A stretch of DNA of 64,000 nt from Actinokineospora sp. NBRC 105648 (GTDB lineage Bacteria; Actinomycetota; Actinomycetes; Mycobacteriales; Pseudonocardiaceae). The translations under genes and the position numbers were made by a program. The DNA lies in the NCBI RefSeq assembly GCF_030269645.1, contig NZ_BSTR01000040.1, forward strand, positions 1 through 64,000, given 5' to 3'. The notes under the pieces are model-generated. The model had not been told where the DNA came from. It saw only the letters and a program-made list of their open reading frames with translations, and did not search any database. Numbering within the stretch: position 1 is the first letter of the stretch; the number at the start of each line of letters is the position of its first letter. Below, piece by piece: positions 17,224 through 26,532 of this stretch.

Positions 17224-19659
17224 GTGGTGGTGGACTTTCGCGTGCTGGGACCGGTCGAGGCGTGGCGGGAGGACCGGCCGCTGCCCATCGGCGGGCCCAA
17301 GCAGCGCAGCTCGCTCGCCGTGCTGCTGCTCAACGCGAACCGCGTGGTGCCCCTGGACTACTTCGTCACCCACCTGACCGCCGACGACCGGCGCGACGCG
17401 CGGGGCGCGGTGCGGCGCCAGATGTCGCGGCTGCGCAAGGTGCTCAACGACAACGCCGCCGCACCGGTGCTCACCGCCCGCCAGGGCGGGTACGCGCTGT
17501 CGGTCGACCCGGAGGCGGTCGACCTGCGCCGGTTCGAGCGGCTGGTCGCCCAGGGGCGCGCCGCTCGGGCCGCGGGCGAGCCCGCCCGGGCCGTCGAGCT
17601 GCTGGGTGAGGCGCTCGCGCTCTGGCGCGGACCCGCGCTCACCGGGGTGCTCGACGGCGTGCGGGAGGCGTCCGCGGCCCGGCTGGAGGAAGCGCGGATG
17701 CAGGTGGTCGAGGACCTCGCGGAGCTGCGGATCGCGCTCGGCGAGCACGAGCGGGTCGTCGCCGAGCTGAGCGAGGTGGTCGTGCTCGACCCGACACGGG
17801 AGCGCCTGGTCGGGCTGCTGATGCTCGGGCTGTCCCGGTCCGGTCGGCAGGCCGAGGCGCTGGAGGTCTTCAGCCGCACCCGGCGGCTGCTGGTCGAGGA
17901 GCTGGGCCTGGAACCGGGCGGGGCGCTGCGCCGGGTGCAGCAGGCGATCCTGTCCGGACCCGAGACCGAGCCGGTGCCGCGGTGCCACCCCCGGGCGCCC
18001 GCGCCCGCGCAGCTGCCCGCCGACCTCGCCACCTTCACCGGCCGCTCCGCTGAACTCGCGGTGCTGCTGTCCGCGCGGTCCGCCGCCACCGTGACGGTGT
18101 GCGCGATCGACGGGATGGCCGGTGTCGGCAAGAGCGCGCTGGCGGTGCACGCCGCGCACCGGCTCGCGCCGCACTACCCGGACGGGCAGCTGTTCGTGGA
18201 CCTGTGCGGGTTCACCGAGGGCCGGGACCCGGTCGAGCCCTTCGACGCGCTCGACCGGGTGCTGCGGGCGATCGGCCTGACCGGCGAGCAGATCCCGGCC
18301 ACGCTGGACGAGCGCGCCGCGCTGTGGCGCGGGCGGGTGGCGGGCAAGCGGGTGCTCACCGTGCTGGACAACGCCGCGCACGAGTCCCAGGTGCGCCCGC
18401 TGCTGCCCGCCGGGCCGGGCTGCCTGGTGCTGGTGACGAGCAGGCGCAGGCTGGCCGGGCTCGACGACACCCGCGCGGTGTCGCTGGACGTGTTCTCGCG
18501 GGCGGACGCGATCACGCTGTTCACCCGCGCGACGGACCACGACCCGGTCGCCGCCGCGCGGCCGGACCGGGTGGCCGAGATCGTCGAGCTGTGCGCGCGC
18601 CTCCCGCTGGCGATCCGGGTCGCCGCGGCCCGGTTGCGCCACCGGTCGGCCTGGACCGTGGACCACCTGGCGGAGCGGTTGCGCGACGAGCACCGGCGGC
18701 TCACCGAACTGGCCGCGGGCGACCGCAGCGTCACGGCCGCCTTCGACCTCTCCTACGCCCACCTCGACCGCCCCCGGCAGCGGATGTTCCGCCTGCTGGG
18801 CCTGCACCCCGGCCCCGACATCGACGTGGCAGCGGCCGCCGCCCTCACCCGGGTCCCGACCGACGACGCCGGGCGGTTGCTGGAGGACCTGGTCGACGCG
18901 CACCTGGTGCAGCAGCGCAAGCCGGGCCGGTACCGGATGCACGACCTGGTCCGCGCGCACGCGGCCCGGCTCGTGGTCCAGACCGACCCGCCGCCGCGCA
19001 GGCGGGCGGCGCTGGCCCGCCTGCTCGACCACTACGTCCGCACGGCGGCGGCCGCCACGCGCGTGGCGTACCCGCGGGAGGTGCGCCGCCACGGCGCCGT
19101 ACCCGCGCCCGCCCGCCCGTTCGCCGGGAAGGCGAGCGCGGTGACCTGGCTGGAGGCCGAACTGCCCAACCTGCTCGCGGTGGCCGCCCAGGCCGCGGGC
19201 ATCACCGGCTTAACCGACTACACGGTGTCGCTGTCCGCGCTCCTGCACCCGTACCTGCGCACCTGCGGTCAGTGCAGCGACGCCAAGGCACTGCACGGGC
19301 AGGCGGTGCGCGCCGCGGGCGACACCGGCGACCAGGTGGGTCTGACCCGCGCACTCACCGACCTGGGCACCATGCACCTGGTGCGGGCCAGGCACGAGGA
19401 GGCCAACGACCGCCCGCAGCGGGTCCGGCGGGAGTACAGCTCGGCCGCCGAGTACCTCGGGCAGGCGCTCGAGGCGACCCGCGCCACCGGCGACCGGGCC
19501 GCGGAACCGGCGCTGCTGGACCACCTGGGCCACATCCACCGGGCCCTCGGCGACCACGACCGGGCCCGCCAGGCCTGGCGGCGGGCGCTGACCGCGCTCG
19601 CCGACCTCGACCTGCCCGCCGACGCGGACGAGATCAGGGCCAACCTCGCCGCGCTGTGA
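17224..19659 (+). CDS. SARP/AfsR-type transcriptional regulator (wHTH-BTAD-NB-ARC-TPR)
   Basis: The roughly 811-residue protein opens FRVLGPVEAW and a winged-helix DNA-binding domain (to about 95), followed by the bacterial transcriptional activation domain (about 100-245, ending RTRRLLVEELGLEPG). A P-loop NTPase follows (GMAGVGKSA near 298-306, typical of NB-ARC) and then TPR-like helices to the end. This is the layout of AfsR-type pathway activators. It is divergent from the NRPS operon and probably activates it. Three consecutive GTG codons (17224, 17227, 17230) follow a GGGGGGA ribosome site; 17227 has the best spacing and 17224 is given as the outer limit. The frame is open further upstream, but homology begins here. 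Confidence 0.92.
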   Translation: MVVDFRVLGPVEAWREDRPLPIGGPKQRSSLAVLLLNANRVVPLDYFVTHLTADDRRDARGAVRRQMSRLRKVLNDNAAAPVLTARQGGYALSVDPEAVDLRRFERLVAQGRAARAAGEPARAVELLGEALALWRGPALTGVLDGVREASAARLEEARMQVVEDLAELRIALGEHERVVAELSEVVVLDPTRERLVGLLMLGLSRSGRQAEALEVFSRTRRLLVEELGLEPGGALRRVQQAILSGPETEPVPRCHPRAPAPAQLPADLATFTGRSAELAVLLSARSAATVTVCAIDGMAGVGKSALAVHAAHRLAPHYPDGQLFVDLCGFTEGRDPVEPFDALDRVLRAIGLTGEQIPATLDERAALWRGRVAGKRVLTVLDNAAHESQVRPLLPAGPGCLVLVTSRRRLAGLDDTRAVSLDVFSRADAITLFTRATDHDPVAAARPDRVAEIVELCARLPLAIRVAAARLRHRSAWTVDHLAERLRDEHRRLTELAAGDRSVTAAFDLSYAHLDRPRQRMFRLLGLHPGPDIDVAAAAALTRVPTDDAGRLLEDLVDAHLVQQRKPGRYRMHDLVRAHAARLVVQTDPPPRRRAALARLLDHYVRTAAAATRVAYPREVRRHGAVPAPARPFAGKASAVTWLEAELPNLLAVAAQAAGITGLTDYTVSLSALLHPYLRTCGQCSDAKALHGQAVRAAGDTGDQVGLTRALTDLGTMHLVRARHEEANDRPQRVRREYSSAAEYLGQALEATRATGDRAAEPALLDHLGHIHRALGDHDRARQAWRRALTALADLDLPADADEIRANLAAL

Positions 19660-19743
19660 CCGCGCGCAAGAAGCACACCGGCGCACAGGAAGGGCACAGC
19701 GGGGTCAAAGGACCCACGGAGGATGAGGGCGCACTGTTGGGCC

Positions 19744-20169
19744 ATGACCGTCATCGCGCCCCGGACCAGCCTCGTCCCGACCGTCGCGCTGCCGCGGCAC
19801 CTGGTCCGGTTCGCCGCGGTGAGCGTGGCCAACACGGTGCTGTTCCTGGCCGTCTACCTGCTGTTCCGGACGGTGCTGCCCGCCACCGGTGCCAACGTGC
19901 TCGCGACCGTGCTGACCACGGTCACCGGCACGGCGGCGAACGGGCGGGTGACCTTCGGGGTGGACGGCGCGATCGGCGTGCGCAGGCACCTGAAGAGCAT
20001 GGCGATCACCGTCCTGGGACTGGTGATCACCACCGGGGCGGTGAGCCTGGTGGGGGCGGGCGGCGGGACGGTGGACGAGATGGCCGTGCTGGTCGTGGCA
20101 GGCGCGGTGGCGGGCGGCCTGCGGTTCGCGCTGCTGCGGCACTGGGTGTTCGCGCCCGCCGTGGACTGA
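19744..20169 (+). CDS. GtrA-like small membrane protein
   Basis: The 141-residue protein has four hydrophobic segments. The opening RHLVRFAAVSVANTVLFLAVY and the closing GGLRFALLRHWVF are typical of the GtrA/DPMS family, four-helix proteins thought to move polyprenyl-linked sugars or help cell-wall glycosylation. A methionine seven codons upstream (19723) has its ribosome-like GGAGG touching the start codon, so I prefer 19744, though no strong ribosome site precedes it. No glycosyltransferase partner is adjacent. A link to the NRPS cluster is not supported. Confidence 0.75.
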   Translation: MTVIAPRTSLVPTVALPRHLVRFAAVSVANTVLFLAVYLLFRTVLPATGANVLATVLTTVTGTAANGRVTFGVDGAIGVRRHLKSMAITVLGLVITTGAVSLVGAGGGTVDEMAVLVVAGAVAGGLRFALLRHWVFAPAVD

Positions 20170-20185
20170 GCTCGTGCCGGGGTGA

Positions 20186-20704
20186 TCAGCGGGTCGCCGC
20201 GTCCAGGCCCGCGATGATCACGGCGCTCTTCTCGGGGGTGAGCAGGCGCAACCCCATGAAGTTGTCGCCGGCGGTGAACCCGGGCAACGCCCAGACCACC
20301 TCGTAGGGAACCTGGACGCGGCGGTAGTCGGTGAGGCTGTAGACATTGCTCCACAGGCACCGGGCCGGGTCCGGTGTCCACAGCCTGCGGGCGAACTCGG
20401 GGGCCCGCACGAGGTGGCCGATCCGACCGATGGCCCGCACGTGCTTGGCACCGGTCAGCACCGCCACGTCGCCGGTGCTCAGCCGGTCGACCCGGTGGTC
20501 GTGCCGCTCCGTGGTGCCCCAGAACCGCGCGGAGCCGGACGGGTGCAGGGCGCGCAGCCTGCTCAGGTCCTCGGCGCGCAGCGCGTCGGCGTAGTGGGGT
20601 TCGGCGAAGGGGACCTCGGTGTCGAGCGTGTCGGCCCAGTGCCTGCGGACCTCTGGGCTGCCGTAGGAGGGCTGGATCACCACCAGCGCGGCCGGGTCGG
20701 TCAA
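20186..20704 (-). CDS. Hypothetical protein, PUA/EVE-like fold suspected
   Basis: This 172-residue protein has no signal peptide or membrane segment. Its middle (ARFWGTTERHDHRVDRLSTG, then GDVAVLTGAKHVRAIGRIG, then lone-tryptophan strands and YSLTDYRRVQVPYEV) has the pattern of PUA/EVE/ASCH-like beta-barrel domains, with a turn like GDVxxxxx and an LW-containing strand. Such domains bind modified bases or RNA. The call is a visual impression without a catalytic motif, so it stays tentative. Its ATG overlaps the stop of the upstream VOC gene (ATGA), making a two-gene operon. Confidence 0.6.
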   Translation of the reverse strand: MTDPAALVVIQPSYGSPEVRRHWADTLDTEVPFAEPHYADALRAEDLSRLRALHPSGSARFWGTTERHDHRVDRLSTGDVAVLTGAKHVRAIGRIGHLVRAPEFARRLWTPDPARCLWSNVYSLTDYRRVQVPYEVVWALPGFTAGDNFMGLRLLTPEKSAVIIAGLDAATR

Positions 20705-21048
20705 GTCGACGGGTTCTCGATGAAGGTGATCGTGTTCCCCGACGGGTCGACCACCGAGCCGAGCGTGGCGTTCTTGGCCGTCGTCGTGGTCTCACCGAGC
20801 GTGATACCCCGGGCCGCGAGGGTGGCCGCGTGCTCGGCGAGGTCGTCGACGGCGAAGTTGAGGAACGTGCGCCCGGCCCGCTCCGGGTCGGTGAACACCT
20901 GCACCCAGGCCGTGTCGAACACGTGCCAGTCGGCCAGGCCGGGCATCGGGCGGGCACTCGGCCCGACCCCGAACAGCGACTCGTACCAGGTGAGCGCGGT
21001 GTCGAAGTCGGACACCGGGACGACGGCGAGGACCTTGGTCACGGGCAC
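20701..21048 (-). CDS. VOC-family (glyoxalase/bleomycin-resistance fold) protein
   Basis: The 115-residue product shows the betaalphabetabetabeta pattern of the vicinal oxygen chelate family: a strand VLAVVPVSDFDTALTWYE, then the second half with VDDLAEHAATLAARG and DPSGNTITFIEN. One such unit pairs with another to form a metal site. Substrate is unknown. I place the start at GTG 21048, six bases after AAGGAA; a methionine at 21087 has no ribosome site and adds an unlikely tail. It is translationally coupled to the PUA-like gene. Confidence 0.8.
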   Translation of the reverse strand: MPVTKVLAVVPVSDFDTALTWYESLFGVGPSARPMPGLADWHVFDTAWVQVFTDPERAGRTFLNFAVDDLAEHAATLAARGITLGETTTTAKNATLGSVVDPSGNTITFIENPST

Positions 21049-21115
21049 GGTGGGTTCCTTCCGGTCGGGTGACCCAGCCAAGCGCATCCCGCGCGGTCCC
21101 GCTCGACGTGGTGGC

Positions 21116-24100
21116 TCACCCGCGGGCGCGCTCGATCACCTCCTCCAGCCGCAGCGGGCTGGCCGGGTGGTGGGTCAGGCAGAGCGGGGTGGTCACCTGC
21201 CGGAAGCCGAATGCCTCGCCCGAGACGTAGAACTGGGCGCGTTCCAGCCGGGAGATGTCGGTGACCGGACTCCCCTTGGCCCGGGCCAGCTCGGTGGCGG
21301 CGGCGATCTGGGCCGGGCTGTTGAGCCTGCCGAAGAACTGGGTCATCGCGTTGCCCACGACCTGGTTGTGCAGCCCCTTCGGCGCCTGTGTGGCGAACAG
21401 CAGTCCCAGCCCGTACTTGCGCGCCTGCGACGCGAGCACGATGGTGCTGCGCGTACTCGCCGACAGAGACCCGGACGCGGCAAGGGTTTGCGCCTCGTCC
21501 ATCACGAACAGTGCCCCCAACGGCCGGTCGCCAGCCGGGTTCCGCTTCACCCAGGCGAAGAGCTCCATCTGCAACTGGTTGACGAAGTTCTGCCGCTGCT
21601 CCTCCCCCGGCAACCCCACGAAGCTGATCACCGAAACCCGCGCCCGCTTTCCCTCCCGAGGGGCGAGCAGCAACCCCGGGTCAACAGGTTCACCACCCCC
21701 GGCGAACAAGGGGTCGTTCACCATCGCCGCCTTGAGCGCCTCCGCGAGATCAGCGGCAACCCGCCGGGCGTCGTTGAGCGTGCTCACACCCTCAGGTAGA
21801 TCGGCCAGAACCTCGATGAGCGCGGGCAAACTGCGCGACCCGGTCCGAGCGTGGTGGACCACGGCCTGCCGGAGCACGGCGAGCCCGATGTTCGCCTTGA
21901 CCGTGCTCCCGGTCAACCGAACCTGCGGCGCCAACGTCGCCACCGCCACCTCCACGGCGGCACCGAACTCGTCGTCGTCATCAAGAACCCCCGCGAAGTC
22001 CGGCAACGGCTGGAAGGCCAACGGCCGCCCACTCGCCCGCCCCGGCGTCCACACCACCACATCGGTCTCAGCCAGGTACCGCTGCGCCGCCTCGGCGTCC
22101 CCCGGCCCCCAGGCACCCGGCGCCTCCGGCCAGGCGTCACCGAGCCGGGAGAGGTCGTTGTTGGGGTCCAACACGATCGCCGAGACACCGAGCAGCGCAC
22201 ACTCCTCGACGATCCGCCGCAGGAGAACCGTCTTACCCGACCCGGAGCCAGCGAACACCACAGCATGCTTCCGCAACGCAGAAAGCTCCAGCCGCACCGG
22301 CTCCCCAGTCCCGATCACCCTCCCCAACGTGATCTCCCCCTCACCCGGCGGGGGGTGCGTCCCTTCTTTTGGGTGCCCCGACGAAACCTCCGGCAGCACT
22401 GCGGACAGCAACTCGGAGCGACTGGCAGGTCGACGCTGGACCAGCCACTCGTGCAGCTTGGTGCCCCCCTTGGCGAACATCTCGTTGAGCGCCCAAAACG
22501 TGCGCACATCCGATTCGGAGAACTTCAATCGCCGCCCGCCCACGGCCTCGAACGACTTCAGTTCTGCCTGGGTCGTGCGGCCCTTCGACCACGACGCGTC
22601 GCGAACCAGGATCAGGTGCCGGTCATCGGCACCTTGCCGCAGTCCTGCCGCCGAACGAGCCTTCCGAAAGCGGTGCAACGCGGCGACGGGGTGGTGGTCG
22701 GCGCCGATCACCCGGAACGCCCAGTGCTCCACGAGGTCGGACGCCTCATCCACGGTCCGGGTCAGCCAAGCGTGCAGCTCGCTTCCCCGGTTCCGCTTCT
22801 CGCACTCCCACTCCATGTTGTCGTCGCCGACCTCGGTGATCCACGCCCGCAGCGCCGCGGACAGCAGGCCTGGCATTACCTTGTCCTCAGTGTCCTTGTG
22901 CATCAGCGCCTTGACCTTGGCCGCGGCGCGCAGCTTGTCGAAGGTGCGGTCGAACTCGGCGAAACCATCGGACTTCGGCGCCGGACGCACCGAGGGCACC
23001 GGGCGGGGCGCGTGATCATCGAATGTGGTCAGCTCACGCACCTCACCACTGCGCAGGCAGGCATCGATGTGCGCACCGATGCGTTTGAGCACCTCGCGCG
23101 GGGTGAGCTCCTCCCAGGCGCCCTCGAACGCCGAGGGCGCCACCGGCCACGTCGAGTACGGCGGCTCGAAACCCATGTTCTTGTAGGCCACCCCCAGCCG
23201 TCGCTCGACCAACGCGTGGCCGAGTCGGCCGTCGGTGACCCGGCCCAGGGTCGTGAGTTCGCGAAAGCGGTCGGGAACGCTTTCGGCGGCCTTGGTCTTG
23301 ATCTGCAGCCAGGTGGTGGGCAGACAGGCGAGCACCGTCACAGTCCGCCGGGTCACCTCGCGCAGCCGCATCAGGCCGTCCGCGATCTGGGCGACCAGCA
23401 GATCGCCCTCGCCGCCGGAGCTGACTTTCTGGGTCTGCAGAGCCGACCGCGCGACCAGCGTGTCGAGTTGGTCCACGGCGATGACGATCGGACCGGTCAG
23501 CGCCAGGAGCCTGGTGATGTCGTGCACCTGGGCCAACACGGACTTCGGCCGCGGCTGGATGCCCCACTTGCGCCGCTCGCCGTCCTTCGACTCCTCGAAT
23601 CCGCCCAGGTAGTCGTCGCCGATGTAGTTGGTGCGCTCGTCCTGGTTCGCGGAGAGCACCAGGGCACGCGCGGTGTCGGCACTCGCCGTGGCGAGCTCGC
23701 GGTCGAGGGTGCGCAAGCCCGCGATGAACGCGTCGACATCCTTGCGGTCGAGTTTGTGTCCACTCAGGATCGCGGTGGTCGACCGGGGATCGACGGCGCC
23801 GCGCTCGCAGACCCGGCGCAGGAAGCTGGCTAGCTGCGAGTCGCCGGAGTCATCGGACCGGGACAGCCCACGGCGCAGCGCCTCGGCCGTGTTCTCCCAG
23901 AAGGCATCACCAGCGGTGAGGTCGTTGAGGAAGAAGTAGCCGCCCGCGCTGTGCGTCTGCCTGCGGACAAGCCCGAGGAGGTGGGTCTTGCCGACGCCCT
24001 TCTGCCCTTGCAGGACCAGCCCGATCGGGCTGGGGCCGTCACTGGCCGCGGCATCGGCGATACCCGAGTCGATCGCGGCGGCGACGTCGGTGTGCAGACC

Positions 24101-24193
24101 GTCCACGTGGTACGGGGAGTCGCGCCACACGTGGTCCGGGGTGTCGGCCCAGTCGAAGCGGACTGTCCCGAGCACTGCCAGTTGCTCGGTCAT
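21116..24193 (-). CDS. Dual ATPase: N-terminal AAA domain plus C-terminal HerA/FtsK-like domain
   Basis: The 1025-residue protein contains two NTPase units. The first has Walker A GQKGVGKTHLLG near 66-73 and a Walker B-like IVIAVDQLD near 236. The second has GSGSGKTVLLRR near 648, VLDPNNDLSRLG shortly after, Walker B LFVMDEAQTLA near 895, and LLFATQAPKGL with RLNSPAQIAAATELA, the usual tail of HerA-type hexameric DNA pumps (DUF87/DUF853 class). HerA ATPases power several anti-phage systems with a separate nuclease or sirtuin/TIR effector. The start overlaps the stop of the winged-helix gene by ATGA, and the operon continues upstream with KGGVGR-TIR and TIR genes. The middle region (about 400-600) is unassigned. 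Confidence 0.85.
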   Translation of the reverse strand: MTEQLAVLGTVRFDWADTPDHVWRDSPYHVDGLHTDVAAAIDSGIADAAASDGPSPIGLVLQGQKGVGKTHLLGLVRRQTHSAGGYFFLNDLTAGDAFWENTAEALRRGLSRSDDSGDSQLASFLRRVCERGAVDPRSTTAILSGHKLDRKDVDAFIAGLRTLDRELATASADTARALVLSANQDERTNYIGDDYLGGFEESKDGERRKWGIQPRPKSVLAQVHDITRLLALTGPIVIAVDQLDTLVARSALQTQKVSSGGEGDLLVAQIADGLMRLREVTRRTVTVLACLPTTWLQIKTKAAESVPDRFRELTTLGRVTDGRLGHALVERRLGVAYKNMGFEPPYSTWPVAPSAFEGAWEELTPREVLKRIGAHIDACLRSGEVRELTTFDDHAPRPVPSVRPAPKSDGFAEFDRTFDKLRAAAKVKALMHKDTEDKVMPGLLSAALRAWITEVGDDNMEWECEKRNRGSELHAWLTRTVDEASDLVEHWAFRVIGADHHPVAALHRFRKARSAAGLRQGADDRHLILVRDASWSKGRTTQAELKSFEAVGGRRLKFSESDVRTFWALNEMFAKGGTKLHEWLVQRRPASRSELLSAVLPEVSSGHPKEGTHPPPGEGEITLGRVIGTGEPVRLELSALRKHAVVFAGSGSGKTVLLRRIVEECALLGVSAIVLDPNNDLSRLGDAWPEAPGAWGPGDAEAAQRYLAETDVVVWTPGRASGRPLAFQPLPDFAGVLDDDDEFGAAVEVAVATLAPQVRLTGSTVKANIGLAVLRQAVVHHARTGSRSLPALIEVLADLPEGVSTLNDARRVAADLAEALKAAMVNDPLFAGGGEPVDPGLLLAPREGKRARVSVISFVGLPGEEQRQNFVNQLQMELFAWVKRNPAGDRPLGALFVMDEAQTLAASGSLSASTRSTIVLASQARKYGLGLLFATQAPKGLHNQVVGNAMTQFFGRLNSPAQIAAATELARAKGSPVTDISRLERAQFYVSGEAFGFRQVTTPLCLTHHPASPLRLEEVIERARG

Positions 24194-24816
24194 GACGCCT
24201 CGATGGAGAGCAAGTGGTTGTCCTCGCCGCCGATGCGGACGGCGGCGTCGCGGTCGGCAGCCGTGATCGTCTTGCGGTTCGCCTCCGGGATCAGGTGCGC
24301 CTGACCCGTTCGGCTCAGCTCCTTCAGGACGGCGTCAACGTCGCGGGTCGGCGCGTCACCCAACATCGGCCGCAGGTCGACGAGTCCTACCCAATCGCGC
24401 GGCGAGGGGGCGAGTTTGCGGTACGCGGTTCGGATGCGGCTCTCGATCTCGTCGGCCGTCAACTCGACGTCGGGGGTGAACACGTCAGCCAAGCGCAACT
24501 TCTCCCGTCGGAGATACCGGTCCAAGCCACCCAGCAGGATGTACAGCGCGACACCGAGGCTGCTGCGGGGAGCAGGAGCCTCACCCGCCCCCAGCTCCTC
24601 GTCGCACCACGCCCACCCGCTGTCGGTCAGTTCGTGGACGAAGAGCCGACCCTGTTTGCGGCTGGCGACCAACTGGAGGTCGTTGAGGCGCCTGCGGTCC
24701 GCACCGACTAGGGTGAACCCAACCAGGTCTTGCAGCTCCGGGTTGGACACCTCGCGCGACAACGACATCAGCGTGAACATCGCCGCGATCTGCTTGTGCC
24801 CCAGACGATCTGTCAT
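24190..24816 (-). CDS. Winged-helix-like hypothetical protein of the HerA/TIR operon
   Basis: The 208-residue protein begins with a region resembling a winged helix (residues about 1-75: AAMFTLMSLSREVSNPELQD, then VGADRRRLNDLQLVASRKQG and LTDSGWAW), the arrangement of a MarR/PadR-like wing. A second helical region (about 90-190) ends with sequence about predicted leucine-rich helices. It could be a DNA-binding adaptor or operon regulator. Its stop overlaps the ATPase start, so the two are made together. A 75-base gap separates it from the KGGVGR gene upstream. I do not know a named family for it. Confidence 0.7.
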   Translation of the reverse strand: MTDRLGHKQIAAMFTLMSLSREVSNPELQDLVGFTLVGADRRRLNDLQLVASRKQGRLFVHELTDSGWAWCDEELGAGEAPAPRSSLGVALYILLGGLDRYLRREKLRLADVFTPDVELTADEIESRIRTAYRKLAPSPRDWVGLVDLRPMLGDAPTRDVDAVLKELSRTGQAHLIPEANRKTITAADRDAAVRIGGEDNHLLSIEAS

Positions 24817-24891
24817 TCTAGGTCCTTCCGCAAGGTGGTCGCCCGACCGCGTGGTCGCGGCGGGCGGTACTTCCGTGAGCCCAGGCCGGGC

Positions 24892-26529
24892 TCATGCCCG
24901 CGTGGAATCGGTGGCGTCGCGACGAGCACCTCCACTGGTGGCGCGGGTGCCGAGTACTCGCACGACCCATTCGATCGCGGCACGCGTCGGCGCAGGCACA
25001 CCCACCCGATCCTCACCGGGACCGGAACGGGGCTTGATCGTCAGAGCCAGGTCGGTAGCGAGTTCCTGACCACGCACGTCGTCCCCGGCACCCACGGCCG
25101 CGGACAGGCCCAGGACGACCTCGTCCACCAAGGCCCACAGCGCCGGGCGCAGCCGCGCTCGAACGGCTTGCTTCAGCACGCCCGCGATGTCGACGTCCTC
25201 GGTGTCCACCAACCCGGACGTGCGGTTGAGCTGGTCAGCCAAGTCGCGTGCCACCTCGGCCGGGCCTCGGGAGGGTCCGAGTCGCAGGTAACGCAAGTTC
25301 CCGATGTAGCCGGGCAGGGTGTTGGGCTGCGCGTGCTCGGTGAGCACGGGGATGACCCTGCGGTCTTGACCGAGAGTCCGGTGCAGGAACAGTTCGACCT
25401 CCGCCTTCTGCCACCGGCTCACCTCCTCGTCGATGACCAGGCACAGGTGGCGCGCGTCGTCCTCCGGCCTCGCGAGCAGTGACCGGTCTCCGGACAACGA
25501 GCGCTCCACCCGCACACCGAGCTCGCGCAGCTCGGTGATCAGCGCGTCCAATACGTCCAATGTGGAACGTGGACTGCTCACCCGCAGGTCCAGGTCGAAG
25601 TCCACCCGCTCAGGTCGCGCGGCGGCGACGTAGGCGTCACGGTTCTCCGCCAACAGGTCCGTGCGGTCGAAGTGGTGCGCCACGACGGCCGCGACGGTCT
25701 CCAACGCGAAGCTGATCTGGTCCGAACTGGGATTGGCCTCGGAACTGACCGGGAGCTGTTCACCGAAGCTCCAGTAGGACACGTAGGGCAGGGTCAGATG
25801 TCGGGCCATCACATCCGGCTCGACGTTCGAGTAGAGCCAGTTGTCGAACAGCGGCTTGGTCTCCTGCAGACAGATGCGCCTCCATTCCTCCGACCGGTCG
25901 TACTCCTCACGGGAGTCGAACCTGGACAGCACGGGAAGGACCGTGAGCCCGGGTCGGTCGAAGGGCAACCGGTCGCGGGCGACGTTGGCACGTCGAGCGA
26001 TGTCGACGGCGCCCCGAACGCTTTGCATGTTGGCGGTGAACAGCACGACGAGGCGGTCCGGGAGCTGTGCGGTGCAGATACCACCGATGTCGGAGACGCC
26101 GGTGCGACTGTCCAGCAGCACGAAGTCGTAGTCGGCCGTCCACTGCTCGCGGCATCGTTCGAGGTAGTCGCCGAAGCCCATCTCGTACAGCCGTTCCCAG
26201 TCGATGTCCTGAACCCGGCCCGGGTAGTGGGCGTCGTGCCGCCCCGCAGCGAGGAAGTCGAGTGCGCCGACGTCTCGCAACCGGGCCGCGCGGTCGACCG
26301 GACGCGTCTTGCCCGCGAGGAAGTCGTCGACCAGATCGACGACACCACCGGCCGGTGGGGCACTGAGCATCGGCTCGAAGTACTCGTGCAGCCCTGGGGC
26401 TTCGAGGTCCCAGTCCACGCACAGCACCCGGTAGCCCCACCGGGCCAGCAGGATGGCGATATTGGCCAGCGTGAAGCTGCGGCCGACACCGCCCTTGTAG
26501 GAGTAGAAAGTGACCACGGTTCCCTGCAT
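24892..26529 (-). CDS. KGGVGR-type SIMIBI ATPase with C-terminal TIR-like domain
   Basis: The 545-residue protein starts VVTFYSYKGGVGRSFTLAN, a ParA/MinD-like P-loop in which the usual final lysine of GKT/S is arginine. VLCVDWDLEAPGLHEYFEP and the Walker B-like FVLLDSRTGVSDIGG complete the ATPase (to about 290). This KGGVGR subgroup is recurrent in bacterial conflict and signalling proteins of actinobacteria. Residues about 310-425 look like a TIR-like fold: a helix-rich segment, then DDARHLCLVIDEEVSRWQKA with a glutamate, then RRVIPVLTEHAQPNTLPGYI. No clear catalytic TIR site is visible. The start lies three bases after the TIR gene stop, so the two are coupled. The C-terminal tail (about 430-545) is unassigned. 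Confidence 0.85.
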   Translation of the reverse strand: MQGTVVTFYSYKGGVGRSFTLANIAILLARWGYRVLCVDWDLEAPGLHEYFEPMLSAPPAGGVVDLVDDFLAGKTRPVDRAARLRDVGALDFLAAGRHDAHYPGRVQDIDWERLYEMGFGDYLERCREQWTADYDFVLLDSRTGVSDIGGICTAQLPDRLVVLFTANMQSVRGAVDIARRANVARDRLPFDRPGLTVLPVLSRFDSREEYDRSEEWRRICLQETKPLFDNWLYSNVEPDVMARHLTLPYVSYWSFGEQLPVSSEANPSSDQISFALETVAAVVAHHFDRTDLLAENRDAYVAAARPERVDFDLDLRVSSPRSTLDVLDALITELRELGVRVERSLSGDRSLLARPEDDARHLCLVIDEEVSRWQKAEVELFLHRTLGQDRRVIPVLTEHAQPNTLPGYIGNLRYLRLGPSRGPAEVARDLADQLNRTSGLVDTEDVDIAGVLKQAVRARLRPALWALVDEVVLGLSAAVGAGDDVRGQELATDLALTIKPRSGPGEDRVGVPAPTRAAIEWVVRVLGTRATSGGARRDATDSTRA

Positions 26530-26532
26530 GCG

